Assembly (NCBI RefSeq): GCF_052057775.1
Contig: NZ_CP195121.1
Location: forward strand, 1,240,001-1,304,000
DNA from: Methanococcoides sp052057775
Lineage (GTDB): Archaea > Halobacteriota > Methanosarcinia > Methanosarcinales > Methanosarcinaceae
DNA: 64,000 nt
Direction: 5' to 3'
Below, one piece after another: positions 9,493 through 18,920 of the stretch. Positions within the stretch are counted from its first letter, which is position 1; every line of letters starts with the position of its first letter. Below the pieces are notes generated by a model that saw nothing but the letters and a program-made list of their open reading frames with translations, was not told the origin of the DNA and made no database searches. The position numbers and the translations under genes are program-made.

Positions 9493-9684
9493 TTAGATGT
9501 TGCTGTCTGCAATTTCCGGATTGGTTGGAATTTTAAATGTGAATGTGCTTCCATTTCCAACTTCACTTTTGACCAAGATCTCCCCTCCATGCATCTCTAC
9601 AAATTTCTTCGCCACCACAAGGCCCAGCCCAGTGCCTCCATGTTTTCTGGTCAATGAACCATCTACCTGATAAAAAGGTATCAT
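9493..9684 (-). pseudogene. 3' stub of a sensor histidine kinase
   Basis: Only the last 63 codons of a HATPase_c domain remain. PFYQVDGS starts the fragment, followed by the G2 box GGTGLGL and the terminal strand GNGSTFTFKIP. The F-box side of the ATP pocket begins almost at the first codon, and no kinase sequence is found upstream in any frame. The N, G1 and H boxes are therefore missing and the fragment cannot be an active kinase. It lies just downstream of the split TctA-like gene. Confidence 0.8.
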
Positions 9685-9757
9685 ATTTGATCAATCCGGA
9701 TGAATTCTGCTACTTTCGCTTGCGTACTCTGATCCACTTTTTTACCTGGTATTTAGA

Positions 9758-10156
9758 TCACAAAAAATACAATATCACAGGCAATAATATAACTCCCATG
9801 GCATGTGACTTCCTGATCTTCATGAATGATGCTGACATCCCAAGAGGGATAGCGATCACAAAGATGAGCAGGCCGAAGAAACCAGTGAACAGCAGGCTCA
9901 TCAGTGCGAGTCCCAGAAGGACAGAGATACAGATAATCGAATAATCAAGCTTAGCAAGCATCCTGTGTATATTGTTTCCAATGGATATCGTTGAGAAATA
10001 TGAGAGCAGCGCCGTGATGGAAATGACAAGCAGGAACAGTATCATGTCCCGGGGTGTCAGACTTGCGACCTGCAGGAGCTCTTCGAGGGCTACCATTGCA
10101 CCGCTTCTTGTTTTCCCTATAACTGCAAGCGCGAAAAGTCCGAAGATCGCGTTTGC
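9758..10156 (-). pseudogene. C-terminal piece of a split TctA-like permease
   Basis: Reading starts inside the gene at the CGTTTGC repeat (10150-10156), as NAIFGLFALAV, and continues about 130 codons through three to four hydrophobic segments to TGA. It joins in frame to the middle piece at 43494, whose reading is GVNTAN up to the same repeat. The whole is a tripartite-tricarboxylate-type (TctA/DUF112 archaeal) membrane permease of about 476 codons. This piece on its own has no native start. The host gene was therefore inactivated, or replaced, when element A inserted. Confidence 0.85.
10150..10156. other. Element A left attachment core
   Basis: CGTTTGC, identical to 43494-43500. To its left is the C-terminal part of the split permease gene; to its right is element sequence. 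Confidence 0.75.
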
Positions 10157-10344
10157 TGTTTATAGGATATTCTAAAGAATTTAATTAAAATAAAGTATGT
10201 TGCACAAATAAAAACACATACTTCTTTTTTGTTCAGTAGTTTTGTATTATTCTAAACAATACTACAATATTAAGGTCCATATGATAAATAAAATTGTTAC
10301 TCTTCCAGGAACAAATGTGGGCAGTTTGTCTGGTTGAAGTTCGA

Positions 10345-10440
10345 TAAAGGTGCGGCATATATTCCACGCTGTATAAACCTTTTGGTTAACACATACCCTT
10401 ATTCTTAAGGAATAATTAAACAAAAAGGTTCGAATACAAC
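10345..10440 (+). repeat. Element-end-like repeat, copy 1
   Basis: The sequence from TTCCACGCTGTATAAACC through TTTGGTTAACACATA to the TTCTTAAGG and AAACAAAAAGGTTC blocks is repeated, inverted, at about 57955-58040. Its first part recurs at 60985-61024, where it forms the right end of element B. It therefore looks like an integrase arm/end site left inside element A, pointing into the methylamine region. No gene is visible between 10157 and 10730. Confidence 0.6.
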
Positions 10441-10730
10441 CCCTCGCATAGCAAGTCGGGGATATAGGTAAAGTGGGAAAAGGCAACTCCCTAAACTTCT
10501 CGGAAACTATCTCTATATCCAAAATATTATTCTTAAGCCCTTTTTTTTATAAGTATATAAAAAAATCTCTGTTCCTGTTTCTCAAGGTAAAATGTAGGGG
10601 TGTGGGGGAAATGTACAAAAGCTGACAAATGTAAACAACTTATAAAAAAAATAGTTGAAATAATTGAGATAAAAAAAAGGAAGAAGTTAATAAAAAAAAT
10701 AAGGCTGGAATAAACCTGTATTTCTCTTTT

Positions 10731-12104
10731 TTAAGCAAGACCACCAACCATGAGATCATAGATCTCTTTGGTCACCTTCGTGTGTTGTGTGCGGTATTCT
10801 GCAGTAGGTTCAAGGGTTGTAAGATTATAACATTCCTTAAAGGTTTTACCAACATCAGGCTTTTTCACTTTGTTCTTGTACTTATTGAACAATTCCATAG
10901 CAAGGAAATTTGCATCTTCTATTGATAGAGTAGTTGCAAGTTCTGCAACCTCTGCCATGAACTGGGATTCCAGGCCTGCAGCATGATCGACTATGCTACC
11001 ATTGTTCAGAATTGGACCTGAAAGAAGATCATCACCACATACTACATAACCAATTGTCTGCACTGCAGTTTCATAAAATGACATTTTAGTGCATGGGCCT
11101 GCTGAGTTACTAATGACAGTACCGAATTGACTGCGAGTATTTCTGGAGAGGGCAATTGAAGAAATAAAAGATGCCCACATTGTCTCAAATGAAGTAGATG
11201 TTGGGAGATGGACATTTGTTGGATTCTTAAAGAAAACGCCAGAATACAATACTTTTGATTTTAGTGCTTCTGCAACAACTTGAATAGCAAATTGCTCTGC
11301 ACTTATGCTTGTCATACCTCCCATGACCAAAGTATGAGTACAAAGATGATTAACACCTAGCAACTTATAATGAACCGCTCTTAATATTTCATCCATATTT
11401 GTGGAGAGATCGGGCAAAGGATAAATCTCTTGGAAATCACCCATGCTCATGAACTTTGGGTTTGCAATAGATATAGAATTCCAGACATCTTCAATAAATG
11501 GAGGAGGCAGGCAGCATATCCCCGGCCTCCCTTCAAGAGAGCATGCTTGTTTCATGTAACTGATAGATTCATGGGCAGAATAGAAACTTGAAAGTTCTTT
11601 TACAAGACCTGGTTCAAGGTAACTGTGAATCGTGCCGGGACCAAGTGAATCAATGAGATCTACTTTTGCATAAGATCTGTGAATGGGAATGTACATCTCA
11701 GCCGAAAGAGGCATGGCAGTAGGACCGCCAATTATAAAGGGCATCTTGTCATCGAGAACATTTCTGAAATTCAATGTCATTCGATCAGCATCTTCGCCTA
11801 TCATGAAGGAACGACGTTGTAACTGGAGGCGCTTTTCGATATCTTCTTTAGAAATTTCAAGAACAATATCTTTATCGTTAAAATGAACGCCTACCCTTTC
11901 CAGAAGTTCTGTAGCAGCATGGTAGACCCGATCGGCCATCCCAAAGTCCTGACTGATAAGTTCATTGCCGTCATAAAATATGTCATACGAATCAACTAGT
12001 TCCAAAGAAGTTTCATAAAGAAACAAATCGTGTTCACTTTTAGTTCTTTTAGGAGCTGAGTTGAGCATATCCTTAGTTAATAGATACATGTTACTGTACG
12101 TCAT
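10731..12104 (-). CDS. Monomethylamine methyltransferase homologue lacking pyrrolysine
   Basis: A 457-residue protein; MtmB has 458. It follows MtmB along its whole length, for example GGPTAMPLS near residue 125 and SAGPCTKMSFYE near residue 350. Where MtmB has pyrrolysine in GRPGMGV-Pyl, this protein reads GRPGICCL, with leucine 199 encoded by CTG (11508-11510), so no amber codon is used. The Pyl ammonium-binding chemistry cannot be the same. By analogy with MttB relatives that lack Pyl (glycine betaine methyltransferase MtgB), it may demethylate another methylated compound. No mtmC-type corrinoid gene is adjacent. The start follows GGAGCG by 6 bases. It is divergent from a regulator pair. 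Confidence 0.8.
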   Translation of the reverse strand: MTYSNMYLLTKDMLNSAPKRTKSEHDLFLYETSLELVDSYDIFYDGNELISQDFGMADRVYHAATELLERVGVHFNDKDIVLEISKEDIEKRLQLQRRSFMIGEDADRMTLNFRNVLDDKMPFIIGGPTAMPLSAEMYIPIHRSYAKVDLIDSLGPGTIHSYLEPGLVKELSSFYSAHESISYMKQACSLEGRPGICCLPPPFIEDVWNSISIANPKFMSMGDFQEIYPLPDLSTNMDEILRAVHYKLLGVNHLCTHTLVMGGMTSISAEQFAIQVVAEALKSKVLYSGVFFKNPTNVHLPTSTSFETMWASFISSIALSRNTRSQFGTVISNSAGPCTKMSFYETAVQTIGYVVCGDDLLSGPILNNGSIVDHAAGLESQFMAEVAELATTLSIEDANFLAMELFNKYKNKVKKPDVGKTFKECYNLTTLEPTAEYRTQHTKVTKEIYDLMVGGLA

Positions 12105-12612
12105 TTGTCGCTCCTAGTATAAATTAAATTTTGTTTTTTAATGATCAAGAGGTAAACCTCAGTTCTTTTAATGGATGATGAAACTAATCTGAGGGACATA
12201 TTCCCACTGTAACTCATAAACTAGTATATAAGTATATCTAATGTAATGATATATAAAATGTTCTAATATTGGGATAGTTTTAAATAATATTACATAAAAG
12301 AGAGAAGATGCACCTAGATGCAAAAAGGGATGATAACACCACCGCCTTTACAACTTCCTTTATTTGTCTTTTGAGAACCTGATTCCTAAATCAACAAAAA
12401 CAAGCTCGAAAAATAAAAACTACCAGAAGGTGGTGTTTATCGCCCCACAAAACAATTCCAAAATCGTATCCACAATGACTTCATTTTAAGAATAGATTTA
12501 TAATACAAAACAACTGCTTTTTTTAAGCTAGCTGGGACAGCATAACAAACAAAATATATGTAGAAGCAAGTGGTTTTAATTAATGGATCCTACACAGACT
12601 TAATTGCCATAC
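12105..12612. promoter_or_regulatory. Divergent control region between MtmB-like gene and regulators
   Basis: About 500 bases without a gene. An archaeal TATA-like box, TATATAC on the minus strand near 12224-12234, lies about 120 bases upstream of the MtmB-like start. AACACCACC (near 12338) and GGTGGTGTT (near 12431) form separated inverted arms that could shape a long leader. Exact transcription starts cannot be read from sequence. Confidence 0.4.
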
Positions 12613-13407
12613 ATGATCATTATGCAATCATCATTACTCGATACCATATGGCTTTCTGAGAAAAGAAAGAAATTAATTCAATATTTAAAAGATGGTCCAA
12701 GAGATATTGAAGAAATTAAGTCTTTTTTTAATTTTTCATCTCGTTCAATAGTTCCTGAAATTAAAAAATTGAAGAAGCAAGAAATATTAATTGAGGAAAA
12801 CGGATTATATCGTTTATCAAACATTGGGAAAATAATTTCCAAAAAGATGGAAGATTTACTAAATACCGAGAAGATGATAGAGCTGGACACGAATTATTGG
12901 CAAAACGCCGACTTAAGTTCAGTCCCACCTCATTTGTATAGAAGAATAGGTGAATTAAATAATTATACGTTTCATGAATATGAAATGGAAAATATTTTCG
13001 AGCCTCCATTGCAATTTAAAGAAAATTTGAACAGAACGAAAAATATAATGCAACTAGTGCCTTACTTGATTCCTCAATTCCCAATGGATTGTTTAGATCT
13101 ACTGGAAAAAGGAAAAAAACTATCATTAATTTTTCCACAATCGGTATTTGAAATGTTGAAAATAGAATATCCAACAGAAATGAAAAAACTGATGGGTTCA
13201 ATAAAAATTGGTATTTTTGTTTGCGATGATGAAAAGAAAAGACCAATGATAAGTGTACTGGATAATTTTGCATATCTTGGATTTTTCACGAGGAATGGAA
13301 CATATAGCAGCAAGGAAATTATTAGTATTGATGTAAGTGCTATAAATTGGACTAAGGAACTATTTACCCATTACATGAACACTTCAAAAAGTATAAGTGA
13401 ATTTTAA
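12613..13407 (+). CDS. Winged-helix regulator, FilR1/DUF1724 (Msr-like) family, pair 1 gene 1
   Basis: An N-terminal winged helix of about 80 residues (RSIVPEIKKLKKQEI as recognition region, then YRLSNIGKII) is followed by the FilR1 middle domain (about 120-260) ending in INWTKELFTHY. Related Msr proteins in Methanosarcina control methyltransferase operons. It resembles the product of 24970-25782 in both domains, so the pair here is a relative of the pair between the two clusters. Several starts are possible (TTG 12604, ATG 12613, ATG 12622), none with a strong ribosome binding site. Its target is probably the divergent MtmB-like gene or downstream mttB; this is inferred from position. Confidence 0.72.
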   Translation: MIIMQSSLLDTIWLSEKRKKLIQYLKDGPRDIEEIKSFFNFSSRSIVPEIKKLKKQEILIEENGLYRLSNIGKIISKKMEDLLNTEKMIELDTNYWQNADLSSVPPHLYRRIGELNNYTFHEYEMENIFEPPLQFKENLNRTKNIMQLVPYLIPQFPMDCLDLLEKGKKLSLIFPQSVFEMLKIEYPTEMKKLMGSIKIGIFVCDDEKKRPMISVLDNFAYLGFFTRNGTYSSKEIISIDVSAINWTKELFTHYMNTSKSISEF

Positions 13408-13477
13408 AGTTTCAAAAAAAGAACTGAAGATATGGGACTACTTCAACAAGAACTGATCATGCAGGGAGCAAATCCAG

Positions 13478-14257
13478 ATGTCAATAGCCGATGTTCTGAT
13501 GACTTCAAAAAAAAGAAGAGACATACTAATATCACTACGAGACGGAGCCAGGACAAATAAAGAAATAAAAGCCTCATTAAATATTGATCAAGTGTTGTTA
13601 AAGCATCCCATCAGAGAATTAAAGGAAGAAGAATTCATAGTGCAGGATGACAACTCATATCAGCTATCGAATATCGGGAAGATCATGGTTGAAGCTACGC
13701 TTCCTTTATTGAATACGCTAACTGTTTTTGAAAAAGATATTTTGTATTGGAGAAGTCGCAATTTGGATATAGTTCCGGAAGAACTCACAGAAAAAATTGG
13801 AGAGCTAAGTGATTGTAATGTGGTTAAACTAAATGTTAATGAAATGTTCGAGCCTCTTAAAAATTATCTAAATAACTGCCAAAATTTAAAATCATTGGAA
13901 ATTCTCCTAACCATAGTCGAACCAACTGCCCCAAAATTGCTTCTATTATTTGCGGAAATGGGATCTAAAATATCATTATTGGTAACAAAAGAATATCTTG
14001 AAAAAATAAAGCAAATAGCATATGAAGAATTAAGCATACTACTAGAATTAGAAAATGTATCTATACAGGTATTCGAAAAGGACCTCAAGCCCCCTCAAAT
14101 TATGCTTTCTGACACTACAATGGCGACGATTTTTTTCAATGAAACTGATAAATACGACTATATGGAAATCGTAAGTTACAACGAAAATGCCCTCAACTGG
14201 GGAAAAGAACTTTTTCTGCACTACAAGAATATATCACATCCCCTTACTGAAATCTAA
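13478..14257 (+). CDS. Winged-helix regulator, FilR1/DUF1724 (Msr-like) family, pair 1 gene 2
   Basis: A 259-residue protein with the same build as its upstream neighbour: a wHTH at about 10-75 (LLKHPIRELKEEEF; YQLSNIGKIM) and a FilR1 middle domain from about 115. The closest relative in the window is the product of 24194-24973. It starts at ATG behind GGGAG and is separated from the first regulator by 70 bases, so it is probably cotranscribed. It precedes mttB after a 549-base gap. Confidence 0.75.
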   Translation: MSIADVLMTSKKRRDILISLRDGARTNKEIKASLNIDQVLLKHPIRELKEEEFIVQDDNSYQLSNIGKIMVEATLPLLNTLTVFEKDILYWRSRNLDIVPEELTEKIGELSDCNVVKLNVNEMFEPLKNYLNNCQNLKSLEILLTIVEPTAPKLLLLFAEMGSKISLLVTKEYLEKIKQIAYEELSILLELENVSIQVFEKDLKPPQIMLSDTTMATIFFNETDKYDYMEIVSYNENALNWGKELFLHYKNISHPLTEI

Positions 14258-14806
14258 CAGATAAACTCTCCCAGTTTCCCATTTAGATAGTAGATAGATT
14301 CTAAAGACTAATTTTACTGCATCCGATACATTCCGGATATGTAGAGAATGAGCATGAAATAGTGATCAATGTCATGCTACACATTATGGTACTAGCTTTT
14401 TCTATAACTCGCCATACAAAAGTCCTGGGAATTACCACCCTTAGTATAGCATAGACAAGTCCTAGATTAAGAGATGGTGGGTACAAGGTTATTGCAAAGG
14501 CACATGGTACTTGCAAAAGAACAAAGCTGCTCAAAAAAAGAACTATTCATTACAAATAGCAAATCGTAGTAAAAGGAAACATCATACTGAGACGGCAGCA
14601 TAGTTTATCCTATATAGAAAGCTGCAGTAGTTTTATATAACAAGCGGCATTCCCGCATGAATCTTTGCAAGATTCAGATTCTGAGAAGATGTTGACATGA
14701 GTAGTGGCGACACTGGAAATTGGATCATGCCTAAGAAAATGGACCTAAACAGATTTGTTGCTATTTGGCAGCAATTCATAGTTAAAAACAAAAGGAAGTG
14801 AAGAAT
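14258..14806 (+). promoter_or_regulatory. Long upstream region of mttB copy 1
   Basis: No supportable gene in 549 bases. A TATA-like TTTTATATAAC at about 14630-14640 would give a leader of roughly 140-150 bases ahead of the GGAAGTGA ribosome binding site (14794-14801). Broken coding-like stretches on both strands at 14300-14530 could be a decayed gene; I recognise no family. Confidence 0.4.
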
Positions 14807-16270
14807 ATGACAAATGGATTCAACTTTGAACTTTTTACAGAAGAAGGAATCGATGCAATCCACGCAACAACCCTTCAAGTGTTGGCTGAACCTGGATTGA
14901 GAGTAGCCCACGAAGGAGCTAGAAAGATCCTCAAGGAAAATGGTTGTGAAGTGGATGAAGAAACATTCGTCGTTAAATTCCCTGAAGATCTTGTCGAAAA
15001 GGCATTAAGCACAGCACCAAAATCATATACGATCTATGGACGTGAAGATAAAAATACCGTGGAGCTGAAGAGTGATGGTTCCGAAGTTAATTGGATCAAC
15101 TTTGGAATTGGCGTCAAAATGGCCGATTATAAAGAATCAGGACAATACGAAGATCGTGACAGCACATTAAAAGACATTGGCGACGCAATGAAGGTCTGTG
15201 ATTGGGCAAATAATCTTGATTACGTATGTAGTCCGGTCTCAGCCCTGGATCTTGCAGGAGAACCAAGGGACAGGAGTATGAATGAAGTGTTTACGATTTT
15301 ACAGAACACTTCCAAACATGCCCTGATAGACCCGGAACCGGAAAAGGTCGATCAGTATTTTGAACTGGTTAAAGCATACTATGGCGGAGATGAAGAAGAG
15401 GCAAGGAAGAAGTCATTGATCACCATCGGAAGTTGCCCAACAAGTCTATTACAGCTTGACCATGCGATCTGTGAAATGGCATTCCAGGCTGCAGAGTATG
15501 ATATTCCAATGATGGTCCTCAGTATGGCTATGGCAGCAGCATCATCCCCTGTATTCATGGCAGGTACACTCGTTACACATAACGCAGAATGCCTTGCCGG
15601 TGTTGTTCTCATGCAGCTGATCAAGCCAGGACATCCTACCCAGTATGGAAGCTCAACCACTTCATTTGACATAAAGGGAGGTACAGCACCAGTAGGATCT
15701 CCTGAGCTCGGACTTATCAGTTCAGGTGTTGCAAAACTGGCACAGTACTACAGCCTTCCTTGTGTTGTTGCTGGTACCTAGGGAGATTCCAAGATCCCTG
15801 ACGCACAGATTGGACACGAGAAGACCCTTACAAGCATGCTTCCAGCTTATGCTGGTTCAAGTGTGATCTATGGAGCAGGTATGCTTGAGCTTGGAATGAC
15901 CTTCTCACATGAACAGCTTGTCATTGACAATGATATCATCGACATGGTCAAGAAAACAAAAGATGGAATCCCCGTAACTGAGGAAACATTAGCATACAAG
16001 TCCATCAAGAAGGTAGGTATTGGAAATAACTTCCTTTCCCACAAAGACACCCTCAGGAATGTGGAACTGCCATCCCATCCGGCATTATTTGACAGGAATA
16101 TGGGTGGAGATTGGATCAGAGCTGGTGCAAAGGACATCGCTACTGTAGCCCATGAGAAAGTTGTTGATATCTTACAAAATTATGAAGTTGCTCCTATCGA
16201 TTCGGATATTCTCAAGGATATGAAAGCAATAGTTGACAGAGCAGACGAGAGAGCAGCAAAGAGTATGTAA
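14807..16270 (+). CDS. mttB: Trimethylamine methyltransferase, pyrrolysine protein, copy 1
   Basis: Read through TAG at 15779-15781 (residue 325, context VAGT-Pyl-GDSKIPDAQ) the gene encodes 487 residues, the full MttB length. The amber lies at the position of the catalytic pyrrolysine of MttB. The enzyme transfers a methyl group from trimethylamine to the corrinoid of MttC, leaving dimethylamine. The start at ATG 14807 fits GGAAGTGA at 14794-14801; the GTG at 14798 lies inside that site and is not used. mttC follows after 21 bases. The methyl group then passes to MtbA and coenzyme M, encoded elsewhere. Confidence 0.95.
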
Positions 16271-16291
16271 ATATAAAAATGAGGTTGAAAA

Positions 16292-16936
16292 ATGGCAACA
16301 AAAGAAGAGATTATTACAATGGCAAGAACCGCTATTGAAGAATATGATGATGAAATGGCAGAAGAAGCTGCTGCAGAAGCTCTTGCAGCAGGAATTGACC
16401 CAATTGAAGTTATTGAAGAGGGATTTACTGTTGCAATGAACGCAGCAGGAGAGAAGTTTGAAGCTGGTGAACTGTTCCTCCCACATCTGATCGCTGCATC
16501 AGAAGCCATGACTGCAGGCATCAATGTACTTACACCTGCAATTGAGGCAGCTGGAGAAAAAACCGAATCCATCGGCACCGTTGCATTAGGAACGATAGAG
16601 GGTGACATCCACTCTATCGGAAAAGACATCGTTGCAACAATGCTCAAGATCGCTGGTTTCAAGATAAATGACCTTGGCAGAGATGTTGCAATTGCTTCTT
16701 ACATCGAAGCTGCAAAGGATGCCGATGTGGTTGCATCATCTGCACTTATGACCACAACCATGGTCCTTCAGATCCAGATCGAAGAACAGCTCAAGGAAGC
16801 CGGTCTTCGTGACTCTGTAAAGACAATGGTCGGTGGTGCACCAGTTACCCAGGACTGGGCAGACAAGATTGGTGCAGATATCTACGCCGAAAATGCAAAC
16901 GATGCAGTTGTCAAACTGAAGGCACTGTTTGCATAA
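16292..16936 (+). CDS. mttC: Trimethylamine corrinoid protein, copy 1
   Basis: A 214-residue methyl carrier with a helical cap at about 1-85 and a Rossmann B12 domain. The base-off cobalamin signature lies in EGDIHSIGKDI near residue 105 (DxHxxG, with the axial His), followed by DLGRDV and SSALMTTTM. It accepts methyl from MttB and donates to MtbA. It is second in the mttBC operon. Its last 200 bases are nearly identical to copy 2 while the 5' part differs more, a sign of gene conversion. Confidence 0.95.
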   Translation: MATKEEIITMARTAIEEYDDEMAEEAAAEALAAGIDPIEVIEEGFTVAMNAAGEKFEAGELFLPHLIAASEAMTAGINVLTPAIEAAGEKTESIGTVALGTIEGDIHSIGKDIVATMLKIAGFKINDLGRDVAIASYIEAAKDADVVASSALMTTTMVLQIQIEEQLKEAGLRDSVKTMVGGAPVTQDWADKIGADIYAENANDAVVKLKALFA

Positions 16937-16950
16937 TAGTCATGAATCAA

Positions 16951-16973
16951 GATACGTTCATTCTGAACGTATC
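16951..16973 (+). terminator. Perfect 10-bp hairpin after mttC copy 1
   Basis: GATACGTTCA-TTC-TGAACGTATC, 15 bases after the mttC stop. There is no strong T-run, so it may act in 3' end processing or stability rather than termination. The equivalent site after copy 2 (28450-28472) reads GATCAATTCA and has lost most pairing. Confidence 0.55.
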
Positions 16974-17129
16974 TGCCATTTTCTGACAACTCCCCAACTC
17001 CCCCCTCATATCGCAGATTGTTTTACAACCCCCATTTCATCACATTCCTGAAAAACGATATGAAGGGGGTTTCCACTGATTTATAAAATCAGACACATTC
17101 AAGTGATTTTTTAAGCAAGAGTTACTACT

Positions 17130-17264
17130 ATGGTGAAAGAAACTATAAATTTACCAAATATTCAAGAAGAAGTATGTGGAGTAGAATTTATAGATATCCA
17201 GAACAATGCTCCACACTCTTTTTATCACACTTATGTACAAGAAAGAGTTAATACCACCAATTAG
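17130..17264 (+). CDS. Possible 44-codon ORF, conserved in both duplicated segments
   Basis: The product begins MVKETINLPN and ends in VNTTN before TAG; reading through the TAG would add six residues to TGA. Copy 2 at 28629-28763 differs by Phe to Tyr only. Because the whole surrounding segment is duplicated almost exactly, this does not prove selection on protein sequence. No strong ribosome binding site. If real, it would be the only gene in the window ending in TAG. Confidence 0.2.
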   Translation: MVKETINLPNIQEEVCGVEFIDIQNNAPHSFYHTYVQERVNTTN

Positions 17265-17376
17265 AATTCAGCTACCCTTTGACAAATCTTAGTATCCAAA
17301 ATGCTATCCTGAAATCAAACAAATCTAAGTGGAATTGAAGAATAATTCCACAAAGCCCGAATATCAAAAAAAGAAA

Positions 17377-17400
17377 AAATCCACATAATATAGTGGATTT
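17377..17400 (-). terminator. Terminator of tyrS copy 1 operon
   Basis: AAATCCAC/GTGGATTT stem (17377-17384 with 17393-17400), 8 bp with an 8-base AT loop. On the minus strand it is followed by a T-rich tract. It starts just past the tyrS stop and closes the long mtbC-to-tyrS gene series. Confidence 0.7.
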
Positions 17401-17403
17401 CGT

Positions 17404-18357
17404 TTACTGCAATACTTTCCTCACAGGCTCCAGAATATCATTCATATATTGTACAGCGCAATTCTTCAAGTCCATGGGATGGAGTGCTTCATCTAAAAAC
17501 GCAGACTCAAGTTCCCAATAATCATTGAATGAAAGATTGCCACCATATTTCTCAGGTCTTTTGATGACAACTTCCTCATACCGAGGGAATATGTGGTACC
17601 TGAACAACTGAAGCACTGGATTATCCTCAGCAACACCTGCCGGACAGAATGCTTTTTTGAGCTTTCTTGATATGGAATCCTCTGTGTCATCCACGGATAT
17701 GTAGTTATCATTTGAGGATGCCATTTTCGTGCCATCCAGTCCAAGCAGAATTGGAATATGTATGCACAGTGGTGCCTTATATCCAAGTCCGGGCAAGCCT
17801 TCTCTTGCGAGCATGTGGATCTTCCTCTGGTCAATGCCGCCAACTGCCACATCAACCCCGAGCATGGCAATATCAACTGCCTGCATCATTGGATATACCA
17901 TCTGAGAGACCTTTGGATCATCCATCTTGCGCCCGACCTCATTCATGCTCCTCCTTGCTCTGCTAAGGGATGCAGAGCATGTGAGCCTCAGTACATTTAA
18001 CATATACTCCGGATCCAGCTGGAAGTCAGTACCGTAAACAAATCTTGTCTTCTCAGGATCAAGACCAAGAGCAATGAAGCAGCGCTTGTTATAGTCTGCA
18101 ACCTCACGCACCTCCTCCATAGTACCTTTCTGGTTCATATATGCATGCAGATCAGCCAGCAATACAGTGATCCCGAATCCGGCATTTTGAAGATCCAGCA
18201 GTTTGTTCACGGTAAGAACATGACCCAAGTGGATTTTACCACTTGGCTCATACCCCACATATGCTGTAGGATGCTCCTTTTCATTAAGCAGGGCTTCAAG
18301 TTCTTCTTCAGTTACTACCTCTTGCACATTTCTTTTTATCAGATCAATTCCATCCAT
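17404..18357 (-). CDS. tyrS: Tyrosyl-tRNA synthetase, copy 1
   Basis: A 317-residue class Ic synthetase, close to archaeal TyrRS in length and sequence. The HIGH-type motif is GKIHLGHV (near residue 36) and the KMSKS-type motif is GTKMASS (near 205). Residues matching the tyrosine pocket of the M. jannaschii enzyme are kept: Tyr in TAYVGYEPSG, Tyr/Gln/Asp in YPMMQAVD and Gln in DQRK. It therefore should charge tRNA-Tyr with tyrosine. ATG 18357 follows GGTGA, which overlaps the usp stop; the TTG at 18372 is rejected. Finding it last in a methylamine operon, and twice, is odd. Confidence 0.92.
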   Translation of the reverse strand: MDGIDLIKRNVQEVVTEEELEALLNEKEHPTAYVGYEPSGKIHLGHVLTVNKLLDLQNAGFGITVLLADLHAYMNQKGTMEEVREVADYNKRCFIALGLDPEKTRFVYGTDFQLDPEYMLNVLRLTCSASLSRARRSMNEVGRKMDDPKVSQMVYPMMQAVDIAMLGVDVAVGGIDQRKIHMLAREGLPGLGYKAPLCIHIPILLGLDGTKMASSNDNYISVDDTEDSISRKLKKAFCPAGVAEDNPVLQLFRYHIFPRYEEVVIKRPEKYGGNLSFNDYWELESAFLDEALHPMDLKNCAVQYMNDILEPVRKVLQ

Positions 18358-18361
18358 TTCT

Positions 18362-18787
18362 TCACCTAACAACTAACACTGGCACCTTTGAATGCCTGAC
18401 AACATTCTCTGCCACACTGCCTATCAATAATCTCTTTACACCGGTCAAACCCAGTGTGCCCATCACAATCATATCAACATCATTTTTCTCTGAATAATTG
18501 ATGATCTCGTCAACCGGTCTGCCTTTTAACAATATGGATTCAACCACCACGCTGAATCTCCTTCCGGCCTCTTCTACATCAGCAGTTGCACGTTTACCTT
18601 CATCAGCAAGATTTTGCTCAATTGCCTTTGCAAAACCCAGATCCCTTCGTGCGACCTCAGCATGCTCATCAGAAACAACATACACTGCATGTACCTTGCA
18701 ACCAGTAGCTTTTGCAATTTCGATACCATAAGAAATCGCATTCTTAACATTCTCTGAACCGTCTGTTGCTATCATAATATCTTTCAT
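18362..18787 (-). CDS. Universal stress protein (UspA family), copy 1
   Basis: A 141-residue single Usp domain. The N-terminus MIATDGSENV and the C-terminal ATP-binding motif GTLGLTGVKRLLIGSVAENVVRHS (G-2x-G-9x-GS type) are complete, so nucleotide binding is likely. It sits between the permease and tyrS, 4 bases from the tyrS start. ATG 18787 is chosen because copy 2 starts there and GGTGGGAG lies upstream. Its role in methylamine metabolism is not known. Confidence 0.88.
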   Translation of the reverse strand: MKDIMIATDGSENVKNAISYGIEIAKATGCKVHAVYVVSDEHAEVARRDLGFAKAIEQNLADEGKRATADVEEAGRRFSVVVESILLKGRPVDEIINYSEKNDVDMIVMGTLGLTGVKRLLIGSVAENVVRHSKVPVLVVR

Positions 18788-18920
18788 TATATCTCCCACC
18801 TATTTTCTAAAAATATAATAAGAACTGGAGAATTAACTCCAGTCCATATTATTGAACTTACTTTTGCATTTCACAAATCAACAAAACCGACGTACTTAGC
18901 GTCTTCTTGAATATCCAAAT

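Noticed and set aside
10262..10522. An 86-residue minus-strand ORF near the left end of element A
   Set aside because: It overlaps the element-end repeat and reads through non-coding-like sequence; no support for a gene.
14301..14534. A 77-residue minus-strand protein upstream of mttB copy 1
   Set aside because: No recognisable family or start signal; composition looks like a shadow or decayed sequence.
15779..15781. mttB copy 1 as a pseudogene broken by a stop codon
   Set aside because: The TAG is at the known pyrrolysine position and the downstream frame is fully conserved; the same holds for 27276, 21975 and 35030.
17404..18357. tyrS as a pyrrolysyl-tRNA synthetase associated with the Pyl genes
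   Set aside because: Motifs and length are those of class I TyrRS with its tyrosine pocket; PylRS is a class II enzyme.
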